Source: KBS-96 sp963722585 (GTDB lineage Bacteria; Acidobacteriota; Terriglobia; Bryobacterales; Bryobacteraceae). From it: a stretch of 64,000 bases of DNA. The notes below the pieces were generated by a model that did not search any database, had not been told where the DNA came from, and was given only the letters and a program-made list of their open reading frames with translations. The stretch covers positions 62,001-126,000 of the forward strand of contig CAVRNU010000014.1 of the NCBI GenBank assembly GCA_963722585.1. The letters are read 5' to 3'. Below, piece after piece: positions 53,958 through 62,947 of the stretch. The translations under genes were made by a program, and so were the position numbers. Position 1 is the stretch's first letter; each line of letters starts with the position of its first letter.

Positions 53958-56122
53958 CGTTCGCTGGACACCTGGCTGCGCAACAGAACGCAACGATCAA
54001 AGTCAAAAGCGACGAGATTGGCGGGGTCGTTTCCAGTGCCAACGGAGTCGAGGCCGGCGTTTGGGTGATTGCGGAAACCACCGACTTACCCACACGCTAC
54101 ATCAAAGAGGTGGTCACAGACGAACAGGGCCGTTATCTGATTCCCTCTCTTCCGCCGGCGACATACACCGTTTGGGCACGCGGTTACGGATTGATGGATT
54201 CGCCCAAGCTTCAGACGAGCACAGGAAAACAAGTCGACCTGAAGCCCTCGGTGGCGCCGGATCAAAGAGCTGCGGCGAAATACTATCCGGCGAACTACTG
54301 GTACGCGATGCTGAACGTACCGAAGGAGAACGTATTTCCGGGCACCGGACCTCATGGAAACGGGATTTCAACAAACATCAAATCGCAGGGACAGTGGCTA
54401 CACCTCATCAAAACGGATAGTTGCGAATCGTGCCACCAGCTGGGCAACGAATATACACGCACCATTCCCGCGCTTTTCAGTCATTTCGATTCGCCCGCCG
54501 AAGCGTGGATGCGGCGCGTGCAATCGGGACAGGCGGGCAGAGCCATGATGGGCGGCCTTACGCAACTCGGCCCTGAAAGGGCAACCGCGGAGTTCGGTGA
54601 CTGGACTAGTCGCATAGCGCGCGGGGAAATTCCTGCCGAAATGCCTCCGCGCCCGCAGGGCATCGAGCGAAATGTCGTCATTACGCAATGGGACTGGGCC
54701 GATCCAAAAGCCTATCTGCATGATGAAATCTCGAGCGACAGGCGCAACCCGGCGGTTAACGCCAATGGTCTGATTTACGGATCGGCGGAGGAAAGCCGCG
54801 ATTACATGCCGGTGCTCGATCCGGTGCACAGCACCATCAGCCGCGTGAAGGTCCCGTATCGCGACCCCGATACGCCGGGACAGCCGAAGCCATTGCAACC
54901 CTCCGTATTTTGGGGTGACGAAGCGATATGGGACAGTCACACGACAGTCCATAATCCCATGTTCGATGAGCAAGGGCGGCTCTGGATCACGTCGCGAATC
55001 CGAGCGAGCAACAATCCCGCATTCTGCAAAGCGGGTTCGGATCTGCCGTCCGCGAAGCTCACGCCAGTTTCGACCTCGGGACGGCAACTGGCGGTCTACG
55101 ATCCTACAACAAAGCAGATATCCATGATCGACACCTGCTTCAGCACGCACCATCTGGTCTTCGCGTCAGATGCGAACAATACGTTGTGGACCAGTAGCGG
55201 GGGTGGCGGAGGCGTCGTGGGATGGCTGAATACGCGGATGTGGGACCAGACGCATGACGAACAAAAGTCGCAAGGCTGGACGGCGCTTGTACTCGACACC
55301 AATGGCAACGGCAGACGAGACGCCTATCTCGATTCCGAGCAGAAGGTATTGACAGCGCCAAGCGGAGAGAGTCTCGGGACCTCGTCTGCACTGCCTGGTC
55401 CTGCCGACGCAACCCGCGACACCCGGCTGAACGCCGCATTCTACGGCATCGCCGTAGGGACCGACGGAATGGTGTGGGGCAGCGTGCTGGGATTTCCAGG
55501 AGGCATCGTACGATTGAATCCGGGACCCAATCCACCGGAAACGACACTAGCCGAATACTACGAGGTCCCTTGGCATAACCCAAACGCGCCGGTATCGGGC
55601 TTTTCGCCGCGCGGTATGGACATCGATAGCGACAATGTCGTGTGGGTAGCGTTGGGGAGTGGGCACCTTGCCAGCTTCGACCGGCGCAAATGCAAGGGAC
55701 CGCTGAATGGACCACGCGCCACAGGCCAACACTGCCCGGAGGGATGGACACTCTATCCGACGCCAGGACCGAACTTCCGTAACGTAAACGGTTCAGGAAG
55801 TGCCGACTCGCACTACTACGACTGGGTAGATCGGTTCGACACGCTAGGGTTAGGAAAGAACACGCCGATTATCACTGGCAACTCCTCCGATTCTCTCCTT
55901 GCTCTCGTAAACGAGAAATTCGTCATTATGCGCGTTCCTTATCCGCTTGGATTTTTCGCCAAAGGGATGGACGGCCGAATCGACGATCCGAATGCAGGCT
56001 GGAAAGGAAAGGGCCTCTGGACGACCTGGGGCACTCGCACGCCGTTTCACAGCGAAACGGGCAAGGGTACGACGAGCAAAGTGGTTCATTTCCAGATCCG
56101 GCCCAATCCGCTAGCGGATTAA
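53912..56122 (+). CDS. Secreted mono-haem protein with carboxypeptidase-regulatory-like and beta-propeller regions
   Basis: The 736-residue product has a signal peptide (FLFFSYFGAVTFAGHLAA). A carboxypeptidase-regulatory-like domain follows at about residues 35-100 (EIGGVVSSANGVEAGVWVIAETTDL ... TDEQGRYLIPSLPPATYTVWARGYG), then a single CESCH haem site near residue 171. Long repeats after that resemble a streptogramin-lyase/NHL beta propeller (MFDEQGRLWITSRIR, FASDANNTLWTSSGGG, GTDGMVWGSVLGFPGGIVRLNPGP, DIDSDNVVWVALGSGHLA). It probably acts in the periplasm as an electron-transfer or dehydrogenase-like protein. The chemistry is unknown. Confidence 0.85.
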   Translation: MRTAEFLFFSYFGAVTFAGHLAAQQNATIKVKSDEIGGVVSSANGVEAGVWVIAETTDLPTRYIKEVVTDEQGRYLIPSLPPATYTVWARGYGLMDSPKLQTSTGKQVDLKPSVAPDQRAAAKYYPANYWYAMLNVPKENVFPGTGPHGNGISTNIKSQGQWLHLIKTDSCESCHQLGNEYTRTIPALFSHFDSPAEAWMRRVQSGQAGRAMMGGLTQLGPERATAEFGDWTSRIARGEIPAEMPPRPQGIERNVVITQWDWADPKAYLHDEISSDRRNPAVNANGLIYGSAEESRDYMPVLDPVHSTISRVKVPYRDPDTPGQPKPLQPSVFWGDEAIWDSHTTVHNPMFDEQGRLWITSRIRASNNPAFCKAGSDLPSAKLTPVSTSGRQLAVYDPTTKQISMIDTCFSTHHLVFASDANNTLWTSSGGGGGVVGWLNTRMWDQTHDEQKSQGWTALVLDTNGNGRRDAYLDSEQKVLTAPSGESLGTSSALPGPADATRDTRLNAAFYGIAVGTDGMVWGSVLGFPGGIVRLNPGPNPPETTLAEYYEVPWHNPNAPVSGFSPRGMDIDSDNVVWVALGSGHLASFDRRKCKGPLNGPRATGQHCPEGWTLYPTPGPNFRNVNGSGSADSHYYDWVDRFDTLGLGKNTPIITGNSSDSLLALVNEKFVIMRVPYPLGFFAKGMDGRIDDPNAGWKGKGLWTTWGTRTPFHSETGKGTTSKVVHFQIRPNPLAD

Positions 56123-56185
56123 CCACAGCTCGTCGGAACCGCGCCCGAAGGAAGCAGCCTGGCGTGGCGAGCCAACTTGCGCTTC

Positions 56186-56209
56186 ATAATTCTATTGTTG
56201 TAGAATTAT
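56186..56209. promoter_or_regulatory. ArsR operator
   Basis: ATAATTCTA (56186-56194) and TAGAATTAT (56201-56209) form a perfect 9-bp inverted repeat with a 6-nt spacer. The palindrome lies seven bases upstream of the arsR start, overlapping its promoter. ArsR/SmtB repressors typically bind AT-rich repeats of this kind, and release occurs when arsenite binds. Confidence 0.85.
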
Positions 56210-56215
56210 CGTCGG

Positions 56216-56563
56216 ATGCTAGCCAGACCCACCGAAGACGAAATCACACGCTTTGCGGATATGTTTTCCGCTATGGGGACCGGTCCCCGTTTGCGCATTA
56301 TGCGCATTCTGCTTTCGGCGCATCCCGACGGCATGGTTGTGAACGAAATCGGGAGCGAGCTCGGCATTCCCGCCTCAACTCTCTCGCATCACCTCGAAAA
56401 ACTCAAAAACGAGGATTTAGTGAAGGTAACGCGCGAGGGCACATACCTCTGGTATTCGGCCAACACTGAAACTCTGCAAGCGCTCCTTGGGTTTCTTTAT
56501 GCCGAGTGCTGCACGCGAAACAGGGCGATAGAACCACAGGCGATTGTCCGCCTGTGCAAGTGA
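56216..56563 (+). CDS. arsR: ArsR-family arsenite-responsive repressor
   Basis: The 115-residue product is a winged helix-turn-helix protein (RLRIMRILLSAHPDGMVVNEIGSELGIPASTLSHHLEKLKNEDLVKVTREGTYLWY). It lacks the classical ELCVCDL site in the DNA-binding helix. Instead it has vicinal Cys in ECCTRN and a third Cys near the end (RLCK), resembling the C-terminal three-Cys arsenite site of Acidithiobacillus-type ArsR. It starts the operon arsR-arsM-MIP-arsC. Confidence 0.93.
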   Translation: MLARPTEDEITRFADMFSAMGTGPRLRIMRILLSAHPDGMVVNEIGSELGIPASTLSHHLEKLKNEDLVKVTREGTYLWYSANTETLQALLGFLYAECCTRNRAIEPQAIVRLCK

Positions 56564-56572
56564 GGATAAACG

Positions 56573-57409
56573 ATGGAACTTAAGGAAGTCGTAAAAGAGA
56601 AATACGGACAAGCTGCGTTACGCGTCACGACAGGCGGCAACTCCTGCTGTGGAGCGGGAGCCGCTCTGGATGGCTGCTGCGACCCGATTACTTCTAACCT
56701 GTACAATGCCACCCAAACCGGCGAGGTACCGCAAGAGGCGGTGCTGGCGTCACTCGGGTGCGGCAACCCTACAGCGCTTGCAGAGCTCAATCCGGGCGAA
56801 ACGGTGCTCGATCTCGGCTCGGGCGGCGGTATCGACGTGTTGTTGTCGGCGCGGCGGGTCGGGCCTTCGGGCAAAGCCTACGGCCTCGACATGACGGATG
56901 AAATGCTGGCCCTTGCCCGTGAGAATCAACGCAAGGCTGGGGTCGAGAATGTGGAATTTCTCAAAGGCGAGATCGAGCATGTTCCTCTGCCCGATAGTTC
57001 GGTCGATGTTGTCATCAGCAATTGCGTTATTAACTTGTCAGGCGATAAAGACCGCGTGTTGCGCGAAGCGTTTCGTGTCCTGAAACCGGGCGGCCGCTTC
57101 GCGGTGTCCGACGTGGTTACACGCGGCCAAGTACCGGCGGACGTGCGGCAAAACATGTTGCTGTGGGTCGGCTGCATCGCCGGGGCGCTTCAAGATTATC
57201 AGTACGTAGCCAAACTCGCCAAAGCGGGTTTTGAGGAAATCGACATCGAGCCCACCCGTGTTTATGACATCGAGGATGCACGGGCCTTCCTAAGCGGGCA
57301 GGGCGTCGATGTAGACGCGATCGCGCCGCAGGTCGAGGGCAAGTTTATGAGTGCCTTCATTCGCGCCGCGAAGCCCGCAAGCCGCTGCGCTCCAACCTGC
57401 TGTCGATGA
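56573..57409 (+). CDS. arsM: Arsenite S-adenosylmethionine methyltransferase
   Basis: The 278-residue product has the SAM-binding fold (VLDLGSGGGIDVLLSARRVGPSGKAYGLDMT) and three conserved arsenic-binding cysteines: Cys63 (LGCGNP), Cys151 (SNCVINL) and Cys201 (VGCIAG). The 50-residue distance between the last two equals that in characterised ArsM. Extra Cys pairs occur at the N-terminus (SCCGAG, GCCDP) and C-terminus (CAPTCC). It methylates arsenite in the cytoplasm. The stop overlaps the next gene by 4 bases (ATGA). Confidence 0.94.
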   Translation: MELKEVVKEKYGQAALRVTTGGNSCCGAGAALDGCCDPITSNLYNATQTGEVPQEAVLASLGCGNPTALAELNPGETVLDLGSGGGIDVLLSARRVGPSGKAYGLDMTDEMLALARENQRKAGVENVEFLKGEIEHVPLPDSSVDVVISNCVINLSGDKDRVLREAFRVLKPGGRFAVSDVVTRGQVPADVRQNMLLWVGCIAGALQDYQYVAKLAKAGFEEIDIEPTRVYDIEDARAFLSGQGVDVDAIAPQVEGKFMSAFIRAAKPASRCAPTCCR

Positions 57410-58125
57410 CAAGGGCGCGGCGCATCGCTACCGAGGGCGTCGGGACCGCCTTTCTGCTCGCCGCCATCGTCGGCTCGGGCATCATGGGTGAACGTCTGGC
57501 CAAGGGAAACGTAGCAATCGCGCTTCTCGCCAATACGCTTGCAACCGGCGCGACGCTGGTGACACTCATCCTCGCTTTCGGGCCAATCTCCGGCGCGCAT
57601 TTCAATCCTGCCGTGACACTGGCGGACGCCTCGCAGGGCGGGCTGGCATGGCGGGAAGTGCCGGGGTATTTGGCGGCCCAGCTCGCCGGAGCTTTCACCG
57701 GTGTCGCAGCGGCGCATCTCATGTTCGGCGAGGCGGTGTTCAGCGCTTCCCGGCACATCAGGGCTGGCGGGGCGCAACTGTTTAGCGAGTTCGTGGCAAC
57801 TTTCGGCCTGCTCTGCGTCATTTGGGGATGTGTGCGGCTGCGCTCATCTGCTGTGCCGTTTGCGGTCGGCGCTTACATCACTGGGGCCTATTGGTTCACG
57901 GCGTCAACATCCTTTGCGAATCCCGCCGTAACGCTCGCCCGATCGGCAAGCGATACCTTCACCGGAATCCGGCCCGTCGACGCGCCGGGATTTATCGTCG
58001 CGCAATTGGCCGGCGCAGCGGCGGCAACAGCCCTGTTCCGCTGGCTGGTGCCCGCGCTGCCGAAACAGGCCGGGGCTGTGCTGGTTTCTCATCCTTTCGA
58101 CCAGAACACAACCTATGAGCGATAA
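57406..58125 (+). CDS. MIP/aquaporin-family channel of the arsenic operon
   Basis: The 239-residue product has six membrane helices and two NPA boxes (HFNPAVTLAD and FANPAVTLAR), the hallmark of the major intrinsic protein family. Position between arsM and arsC suggests it moves arsenite, or a methylated trivalent arsenical, across the inner membrane, comparable to AqpS in rhizobial ars operons. There is no ArsB or Acr3 pump gene in the operon. Its stop overlaps the arsC start by 11 bases. Confidence 0.9.
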   Translation: MTRARRIATEGVGTAFLLAAIVGSGIMGERLAKGNVAIALLANTLATGATLVTLILAFGPISGAHFNPAVTLADASQGGLAWREVPGYLAAQLAGAFTGVAAAHLMFGEAVFSASRHIRAGGAQLFSEFVATFGLLCVIWGCVRLRSSAVPFAVGAYITGAYWFTASTSFANPAVTLARSASDTFTGIRPVDAPGFIVAQLAGAAAATALFRWLVPALPKQAGAVLVSHPFDQNTTYER

Positions 58126-58537
58126 GAAACGCGTCCTGATACTCTGCACCGGCAATTCAGCGCGAAGCCAGATGGCCGAAGGGCTGTTGCGGCACGATGC
58201 CGCGGAGCGGTTCGACGTGGAAAGCGCGGGCACAAAGGCAAGCTTCGTGCGGCCCGAAGCGATTGCCGTGATGCATGAACTGGGAATTGATATTTCCGGG
58301 CATCGCTCTAAGAGCGTCGATGAATTTAACGGGCAGCAGTTCGATTACGTCATCACCGTCTGCGACAAGGCCCGCGAATCCTGCCCTGTGTTCTTCGGCC
58401 CGGCCAAAAAGCTGCATCACGGCTTTGAAGATCCGGCGGCGTTTACCGGGTCCGATGAAGAACGGCTGGCACTATTCCGGCGTGTCAGAGATGAGCTGCG
58501 GATTTGGCTGCGCAATTTCATCAGTCACGTTGCATAA
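58115..58537 (+). CDS. arsC: Arsenate reductase, thioredoxin-coupled low-molecular-weight-phosphatase type
   Basis: The 140-residue product has the phosphatase-like P-loop CTGNSARSQ with nucleophile Cys11. The redox pair is Cys83 and Cys90 (VCDKARESC), spaced as in Staphylococcus aureus ArsC (C10, C82, C89). It reduces arsenate to arsenite with thioredoxin. It is the last gene of the ars operon and converges on the FAD oxidoreductase gene with a 1-bp gap. Confidence 0.94.
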   Translation: MSDKKRVLILCTGNSARSQMAEGLLRHDAAERFDVESAGTKASFVRPEAIAVMHELGIDISGHRSKSVDEFNGQQFDYVITVCDKARESCPVFFGPAKKLHHGFEDPAAFTGSDEERLALFRRVRDELRIWLRNFISHVA

Positions 58538-58538
58538 A

Positions 58539-59957
58539 CTACGCAGCGTCCGCAATTGCCATGCGGGCCGCCCAATAGCCGCACATGCCATGCACTCCGC
58601 CACCCGGCGGCGTCGATGCCGAGCAGAGGTACGCGCCGCGAAACGGAGTTCTGTAGAGATGCCGCGTCGGCCGGAACAGCAGCTGAAGCAGAGTCTGCGC
58701 GCCTCCCAGAATGTCGCCGCCGGTGTAATTCGGGTTCAGGCGCTGGAAATCGGAAGGGGTGGTGACATGGCGCGCGAGGATCAGCTTCGCGAATCCGGGC
58801 GCGAACCGCTCGACCTGAGCCTCGATCCGGCTGGTCATGTCCTCTTTCGAGTCGTTCGGAACGTGACAATAGGCCCAGCCAGTGTGTGCGCCGGCGGGCG
58901 CTCGGGACGAATCGAACAGGCTGGGTTGAACGAAGAGCACAAATGGCCGCGGGTGCACTGCTCCTTGCCAGGCTGCGGATTCTGAAGCCGCCACTTCCTC
59001 TAGCGTTCCGCCCAGATGAACTGTCCCTGCGCGCCGGCAATCAGGATTGGTCCAGGGAACAGGACCGCTCAACGCCCAATCTACTTTGAAAGCCGCCGGG
59101 CCGGAACGAAACTGTTCAAGGCGCCGCCGATATGCGGACGGAAGCGCGCCGCCGGCAATCGAAAGAAACTCGCGCGGACCCACATCGAAGAGAACGAGCT
59201 TAGCTTCGCTTGTTTCTTTCAACGATTGGACGCGCTCGCCGGTGACGATGCTTCCTCCAAGGGACTCAAAATAGGATGCGAGCGCGTGGGCGATCGTTTG
59301 AGAGCCGCCTTCGGGCAGGGGCCAACCCACCGCATGAGCGGCAATGCCCAGCACCCAGCCGAAGGCAGACGACGGAGGCCAGGCGAGCGGCAAAGCCGAG
59401 TGGGCCGCGAGTCCGGCAAATAGCGCGCGGCCCTCACGAGACGAAAAGACACTGCGTGCTTGCCATGTCGCGGGCTGGGCGGCATGAATTCCGAACTTAG
59501 CCATCGTGAGCAAATGGCGCGGCGGCAGCATTGGACATAAGAACGCAGAAGACAGCTTTGCCCATTCGCGCACCATCGGCGCGGCGATCTGCTTGTAACG
59601 GTTCTCGCCCCCGAGATCCTCCGCGGTTTTATCAAGGCTTCGCTGAAGCAGCGCCGCTTTGCCGCCCTCGAGCGGATGAGCCAGAGGAATCGGCGGGTGA
59701 ATCCATCGCAGTCCATGTGCAGCGAGCGGATACTCCGCGAATGCAGGTGAGCTGACAGCCAAAGGATGAATGGCTGAGCAAACATCGTGAATAAACCCGG
59801 GAAGTGTGAGCTCGGCGGAATGGATGCCCCCACCGATGTCAGGCTGAGCCTCGACAACTGTTGTGTGGAATCCGGCCCGAGCCAATTCAATCGCAGCAGT
59901 CAACCCGTTAGGTCCTGAACCCACTACAATGGCTTCGCGTTTAGAATTCGCCGGCAC
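58539..59957 (-). CDS. FAD-dependent oxidoreductase (phytoene desaturase/CrtI-like)
   Basis: The 472-residue product has the Rossmann FAD motif VVGSGPNGLTAAIELARAGFHTTVVEAQPDIGGGIHS and the C-terminal FAD region GAYLCSASTPPGGGVHGMCGYWAA. The layout matches the NAD(P)/FAD-dependent oxidoreductases of the CrtI/PYROXD2 type. No carotenoid genes are nearby, so the substrate is open. The gene directly follows the LMF-like gene on the same strand with no gap. Confidence 0.9.
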   Translation of the reverse strand: MPANSKREAIVVGSGPNGLTAAIELARAGFHTTVVEAQPDIGGGIHSAELTLPGFIHDVCSAIHPLAVSSPAFAEYPLAAHGLRWIHPPIPLAHPLEGGKAALLQRSLDKTAEDLGGENRYKQIAAPMVREWAKLSSAFLCPMLPPRHLLTMAKFGIHAAQPATWQARSVFSSREGRALFAGLAAHSALPLAWPPSSAFGWVLGIAAHAVGWPLPEGGSQTIAHALASYFESLGGSIVTGERVQSLKETSEAKLVLFDVGPREFLSIAGGALPSAYRRRLEQFRSGPAAFKVDWALSGPVPWTNPDCRRAGTVHLGGTLEEVAASESAAWQGAVHPRPFVLFVQPSLFDSSRAPAGAHTGWAYCHVPNDSKEDMTSRIEAQVERFAPGFAKLILARHVTTPSDFQRLNPNYTGGDILGGAQTLLQLLFRPTRHLYRTPFRGAYLCSASTPPGGGVHGMCGYWAARMAIADAA

Positions 59958-61427
59958 TTAGTTCGCAAGTCCGGGCAAGCTGTGAATCAGGTCTGGCGTT
60001 TCAAGCGCCGTGAGCGAAACGGGCGGCAGATAGGTGCGGACGAGCTGCCGGGTCCACCACGCGCCCGTGCGGCTTCGTTCGGCTGGATTGGTGAAGTGGT
60101 ATTCGTACAATAGCGCCCGGACGTAAGTCGGACGGCGCCCTGCGAACGGATCGCTTTTGATCAACGACAGCGTGGCGGGATCGGCCTTCAACAGCTTGTC
60201 CATAAATACGACGAACCAGGGATATTCATCGTAGCTCGACATCGCTGCAAACCACATCAGCCAGTCGAGCCGCAAATGGTACGGAGCGATTTGAGGAGGC
60301 ATTCGCCGGGGATCGCCCGGCTTGCCCTTAAATTCGTATTCCCGCCAGCGAGTATTGGCGGACACGAATTTGTCTTGCGTACCCTCGACAATCACCTCGT
60401 AACGCGGTCGCGTGACGCTGCCAAAAGCGCCGTACGTGCCAACCAGGTGCAGCGGATTGAAATTAAAGTTCATCATCTGCCGCGGCGATAGCATGTTCAC
60501 GACAACCGGAATGCTGAGCGCTATCGTGATAACGCCTATTGCGATTTGCGCAAACGTTTCGAGTCGCAGCGGCGTAACTGTAACCGGCGCATGCACTCTT
60601 GTCACCCAGCTCCACACCCTGTCGTCGATCGTGCTGAAGGCAAGAACGATGGTCAAGGCATTCAGCCAGCTTAGGTTGCCGCTGAACATGATGCACGCCT
60701 GAAAGACGATTGTGATAACACCCGCGATCGTCGCGATGGGTTGCGGAAGAAAGTAGCCGAACGGAACAATCAGCTCGCTGAAGTGATTGAACAGCACCCC
60801 TCCCTTATGCATCCATTCCGGACCCCAATGTAGAAACCAGCTTGCCGGATTGGGCATCGGCTGTGTTTCGTAATGCCAGTCGAGGCAGGTGAGCTGCCGC
60901 CAGCACTCATCCCCCCGCAATTTGATGAGTCCGGCGCCGAACATTACGCGAAACAGCAGCCAGCGGATGAGCCAGATCGGAATGCGCTGCGGCGTCGTAT
61001 GCGCCCCGCCGAGGAAGATGGCGAGGAAACAAGCTTCGAGCAGGATCGACTCCCACCCAAACGCATAGAAGATCTGTCCCGTATTGACGAACGACATGTA
61101 TAGGATCCAGATGAGCGTCCAGACCAGCATCGACAGCCAGCTTCCGTAACGTTCGCTCAGCCCTAAAAGAGCGAATGTCGAGAGTGCGATTCCGAGCCAA
61201 GCTGCAATGAGGAGGACGGGGTCGCGGGGCGCCAGGTAAAAGAGGCTGGGCGATTCGCGGTACGGAACCTGCTTCACATATGCCTGAATGGGGAGCAGCC
61301 CGCGTTCGCCGCATAAAGCGCGGAACTGGTTAAGCGCAACTAAGAAGGCGATGAGGCATAGGAGCGCAAGACCCCGCAGGAAAATGAGCCTCGTCAGCCA
61401 GTAACCGCGTGCGTCCGCTAACTCCAT
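59958..61427 (-). CDS. Lipase maturation factor family membrane protein
   Basis: The 489-residue product has at least nine hydrophobic segments. Family landmarks are LLFRVMFGAGLIKLRGDECWRQLTCLDWHYETQPMPNPASWFLHWGPEWMHKGGVLFNHFSELIVPF and the soluble RYEVIVEGTQDKFVSANTRWREYEFKGKPGDP. These match the LMF1-like family. The animal protein helps fold lipases in the ER; the bacterial role is not established. It overlaps no neighbour but joins the FAD oxidoreductase gene directly, so they are co-transcribed. Confidence 0.93.
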   Translation of the reverse strand: MELADARGYWLTRLIFLRGLALLCLIAFLVALNQFRALCGERGLLPIQAYVKQVPYRESPSLFYLAPRDPVLLIAAWLGIALSTFALLGLSERYGSWLSMLVWTLIWILYMSFVNTGQIFYAFGWESILLEACFLAIFLGGAHTTPQRIPIWLIRWLLFRVMFGAGLIKLRGDECWRQLTCLDWHYETQPMPNPASWFLHWGPEWMHKGGVLFNHFSELIVPFGYFLPQPIATIAGVITIVFQACIMFSGNLSWLNALTIVLAFSTIDDRVWSWVTRVHAPVTVTPLRLETFAQIAIGVITIALSIPVVVNMLSPRQMMNFNFNPLHLVGTYGAFGSVTRPRYEVIVEGTQDKFVSANTRWREYEFKGKPGDPRRMPPQIAPYHLRLDWLMWFAAMSSYDEYPWFVVFMDKLLKADPATLSLIKSDPFAGRRPTYVRALLYEYHFTNPAERSRTGAWWTRQLVRTYLPPVSLTALETPDLIHSLPGLAN

Positions 61428-61457
61428 CGTGAATAGGACAAGACCACGGGATTTTCG

Positions 61458-62162
61458 TTACTGGAGGGGCCGGATGGTGGGCGTCCGCTGCCCGTTCCAC
61501 CGGTACTCAAAATGCGGGCCCATTCTCACGTTCTTGATCAGTTTGGGCCGAAAACAAGCGATGCACTCCCCCTCCGGATCGCGTACGCTCGGATAGACCA
61601 CGCCGTTTGCGCCGGATTGAAGCAGTTGACGCGCAAACGATTGTGAGGCGGCGTAGCTTCCCGGATCGAGAAGCGGCTCGTATTCAGGGCGCGGTTGGCG
61701 AATATTGACGAAATGGGAACGGAAGTCGGCCAAATATGCCCGAACCTGCGTGCGCGCGTCGAATATGCCGATTTCTTCGAGCTCCCGTGTCCGGTGGTAG
61801 ATGACTTCGGCGTGGGCTGTTGTCAGCAACCGTCCGGCATACCACGCTCCGCGATTGGGTCCGTTGAATCGGCCGCCCTCTGCGCGAGGATGGCAAAATG
61901 CGGCCATAATCACCGAGGCCATGGGTTGGCCGATCACCCATTCCTCTTTGGGTAAACGGTGAAGCGTACCGAGTTCCGTTGAAATCCTGTCATTCGTCCA
62001 GGTCTCGAGCTCTATGATCGAGTCCAGGTCTTCGGGACTCGCTATCTGATCGAGAATGCCCACCGCAGGATAACGGCTAGGCACCAGGCGAACCGTTTTG
62101 ACGAATCGTACGAGTAACGAGGCTGGTTTCGCCTCGAAGGTCCGCTCAGCCACTCGAATCAC
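61458..62162 (-). CDS. RES-domain toxin
   Basis: The 234-residue product has the RES domain, with the conserved Arg in GGRFN, the Glu in GRLLTTAHAEVIYHRTRELEE and the Ser in GANGVVYPSVRDPEGECIACFRP. RES toxins degrade cellular NAD+ and stop growth. Its start overlaps the end of the antitoxin gene by 4 bases, which ensures joint translation. Confidence 0.92.
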   Translation of the reverse strand: MIRVAERTFEAKPASLLVRFVKTVRLVPSRYPAVGILDQIASPEDLDSIIELETWTNDRISTELGTLHRLPKEEWVIGQPMASVIMAAFCHPRAEGGRFNGPNRGAWYAGRLLTTAHAEVIYHRTRELEEIGIFDARTQVRAYLADFRSHFVNIRQPRPEYEPLLDPGSYAASQSFARQLLQSGANGVVYPSVRDPEGECIACFRPKLIKNVRMGPHFEYRWNGQRTPTIRPLQ

Positions 62163-62587
62163 CCACGCCGGCCATCCAGTAGCCGCCTCACTTGGTAAAG
62201 CCCGTCAATCCCTCCGTCCATCATCAGGTTGATAGCGGGCCTGCCGCCAAACAGTTCGTTCGAGTTCGGCAGCCGGATCCAGCGATCGGCCAACTCATCG
62301 TCGGGATAAAGAATATGCAGCGCTTTGTAGATTCCGAGAATCAACGAGACGCGTGTCAGTGTGTCGTACGATAAGGTCCCGATTTGACCCGCTTTATACT
62401 TGTGGTACGTGGAAGGGGCCGGGAAGCCGAGCAGCGCTCGTTGTTCATCCACCAAGAGTCCCCAAACGTTAGCGATATTAAAGAAGGACCGGATCGCCGG
62501 AGCGGAGAGGCGCTTGCGGGCCTGCGGCGAATAGCGCTCGTCGAGTTGGAGTGGCGCGAATTCTTTCTGCCGGAGCGGGCGGGCCAT
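62159..62587 (-). CDS. Xre/MbcA/ParS-type antitoxin (DUF2384)
   Basis: The 142-residue product starts MARPLRQKEFAPLQLDERYSPQARKRLSAPAIRSFFNIANVWGLLVDEQRALLGFPAPSTYHKYKAG. This fits the Xre-like DNA-binding region and the toxin-binding domain that caps RES toxins. The later WIRLPNSNELFGGRPAINLMMDGGIDGLYQVRRLLDGRRG is typical of the C-terminal DUF2384 segment. A start at 62617 is possible. The complex should repress its own promoter. Confidence 0.9.
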   Translation of the reverse strand: MARPLRQKEFAPLQLDERYSPQARKRLSAPAIRSFFNIANVWGLLVDEQRALLGFPAPSTYHKYKAGQIGTLSYDTLTRVSLILGIYKALHILYPDDELADRWIRLPNSNELFGGRPAINLMMDGGIDGLYQVRRLLDGRRG

Positions 62588-62662
62588 ATATCTATTTATG
62601 GATTCTAACCTCCACATCTGGAGAACGCAACCGGGCGACCCCTCGTGGCGCGCGCTTCAGAC

Positions 62663-62784
62663 GATGCTGAAAAAGGGCAGACTGAGGCCGCTCCCTCACG
62701 GTCGCGGTTCCGTAAGCTGCTGCGGACACGCGATCGCATTTCTGAACCGCGCGCGCGAGCAAGCGTCCGGCCTTTTTCAGCATC
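62663..62784. repeat. 122-bp element with 20-bp inverted ends
   Basis: GATGCTGAAAAAGG (62663-62676) has its perfect complement at 62771-62784. Pairing extends to 20 bases per end with two mismatches. The interior contains CCGCTCCCTCACGGTCGCGG, a motif I recall from dispersed repeats in Acidobacteriota and Planctomycetes. It encodes nothing convincing and lies between the toxin-antitoxin genes and the bamA-like gene. It may be a MITE- or REP-like element. Confidence 0.6.
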
Positions 62785-62947
62785 CACTTCAGCGTCCAGC
62801 GGCGAACTTCAGTTCGCCGTCTGAGACAGACTGTTCACCGCATTCGTTACACTAAGGGGTTTGAGATTTTAGCGCCTACGCGAAACCCGTCGGGTCTGAC
62901 TCACGTCAGGGGTGTTTTCGCACAGCATGGAAAGGAATTGCCCGTAG

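Noticed and set aside
62598..62855. 85-residue plus-strand frame between the antitoxin and bamA-like genes
   Set aside because: It runs through the inverted-repeat element (PLPHGRGS is a translation of the repeat core) and has no ribosome-binding site.
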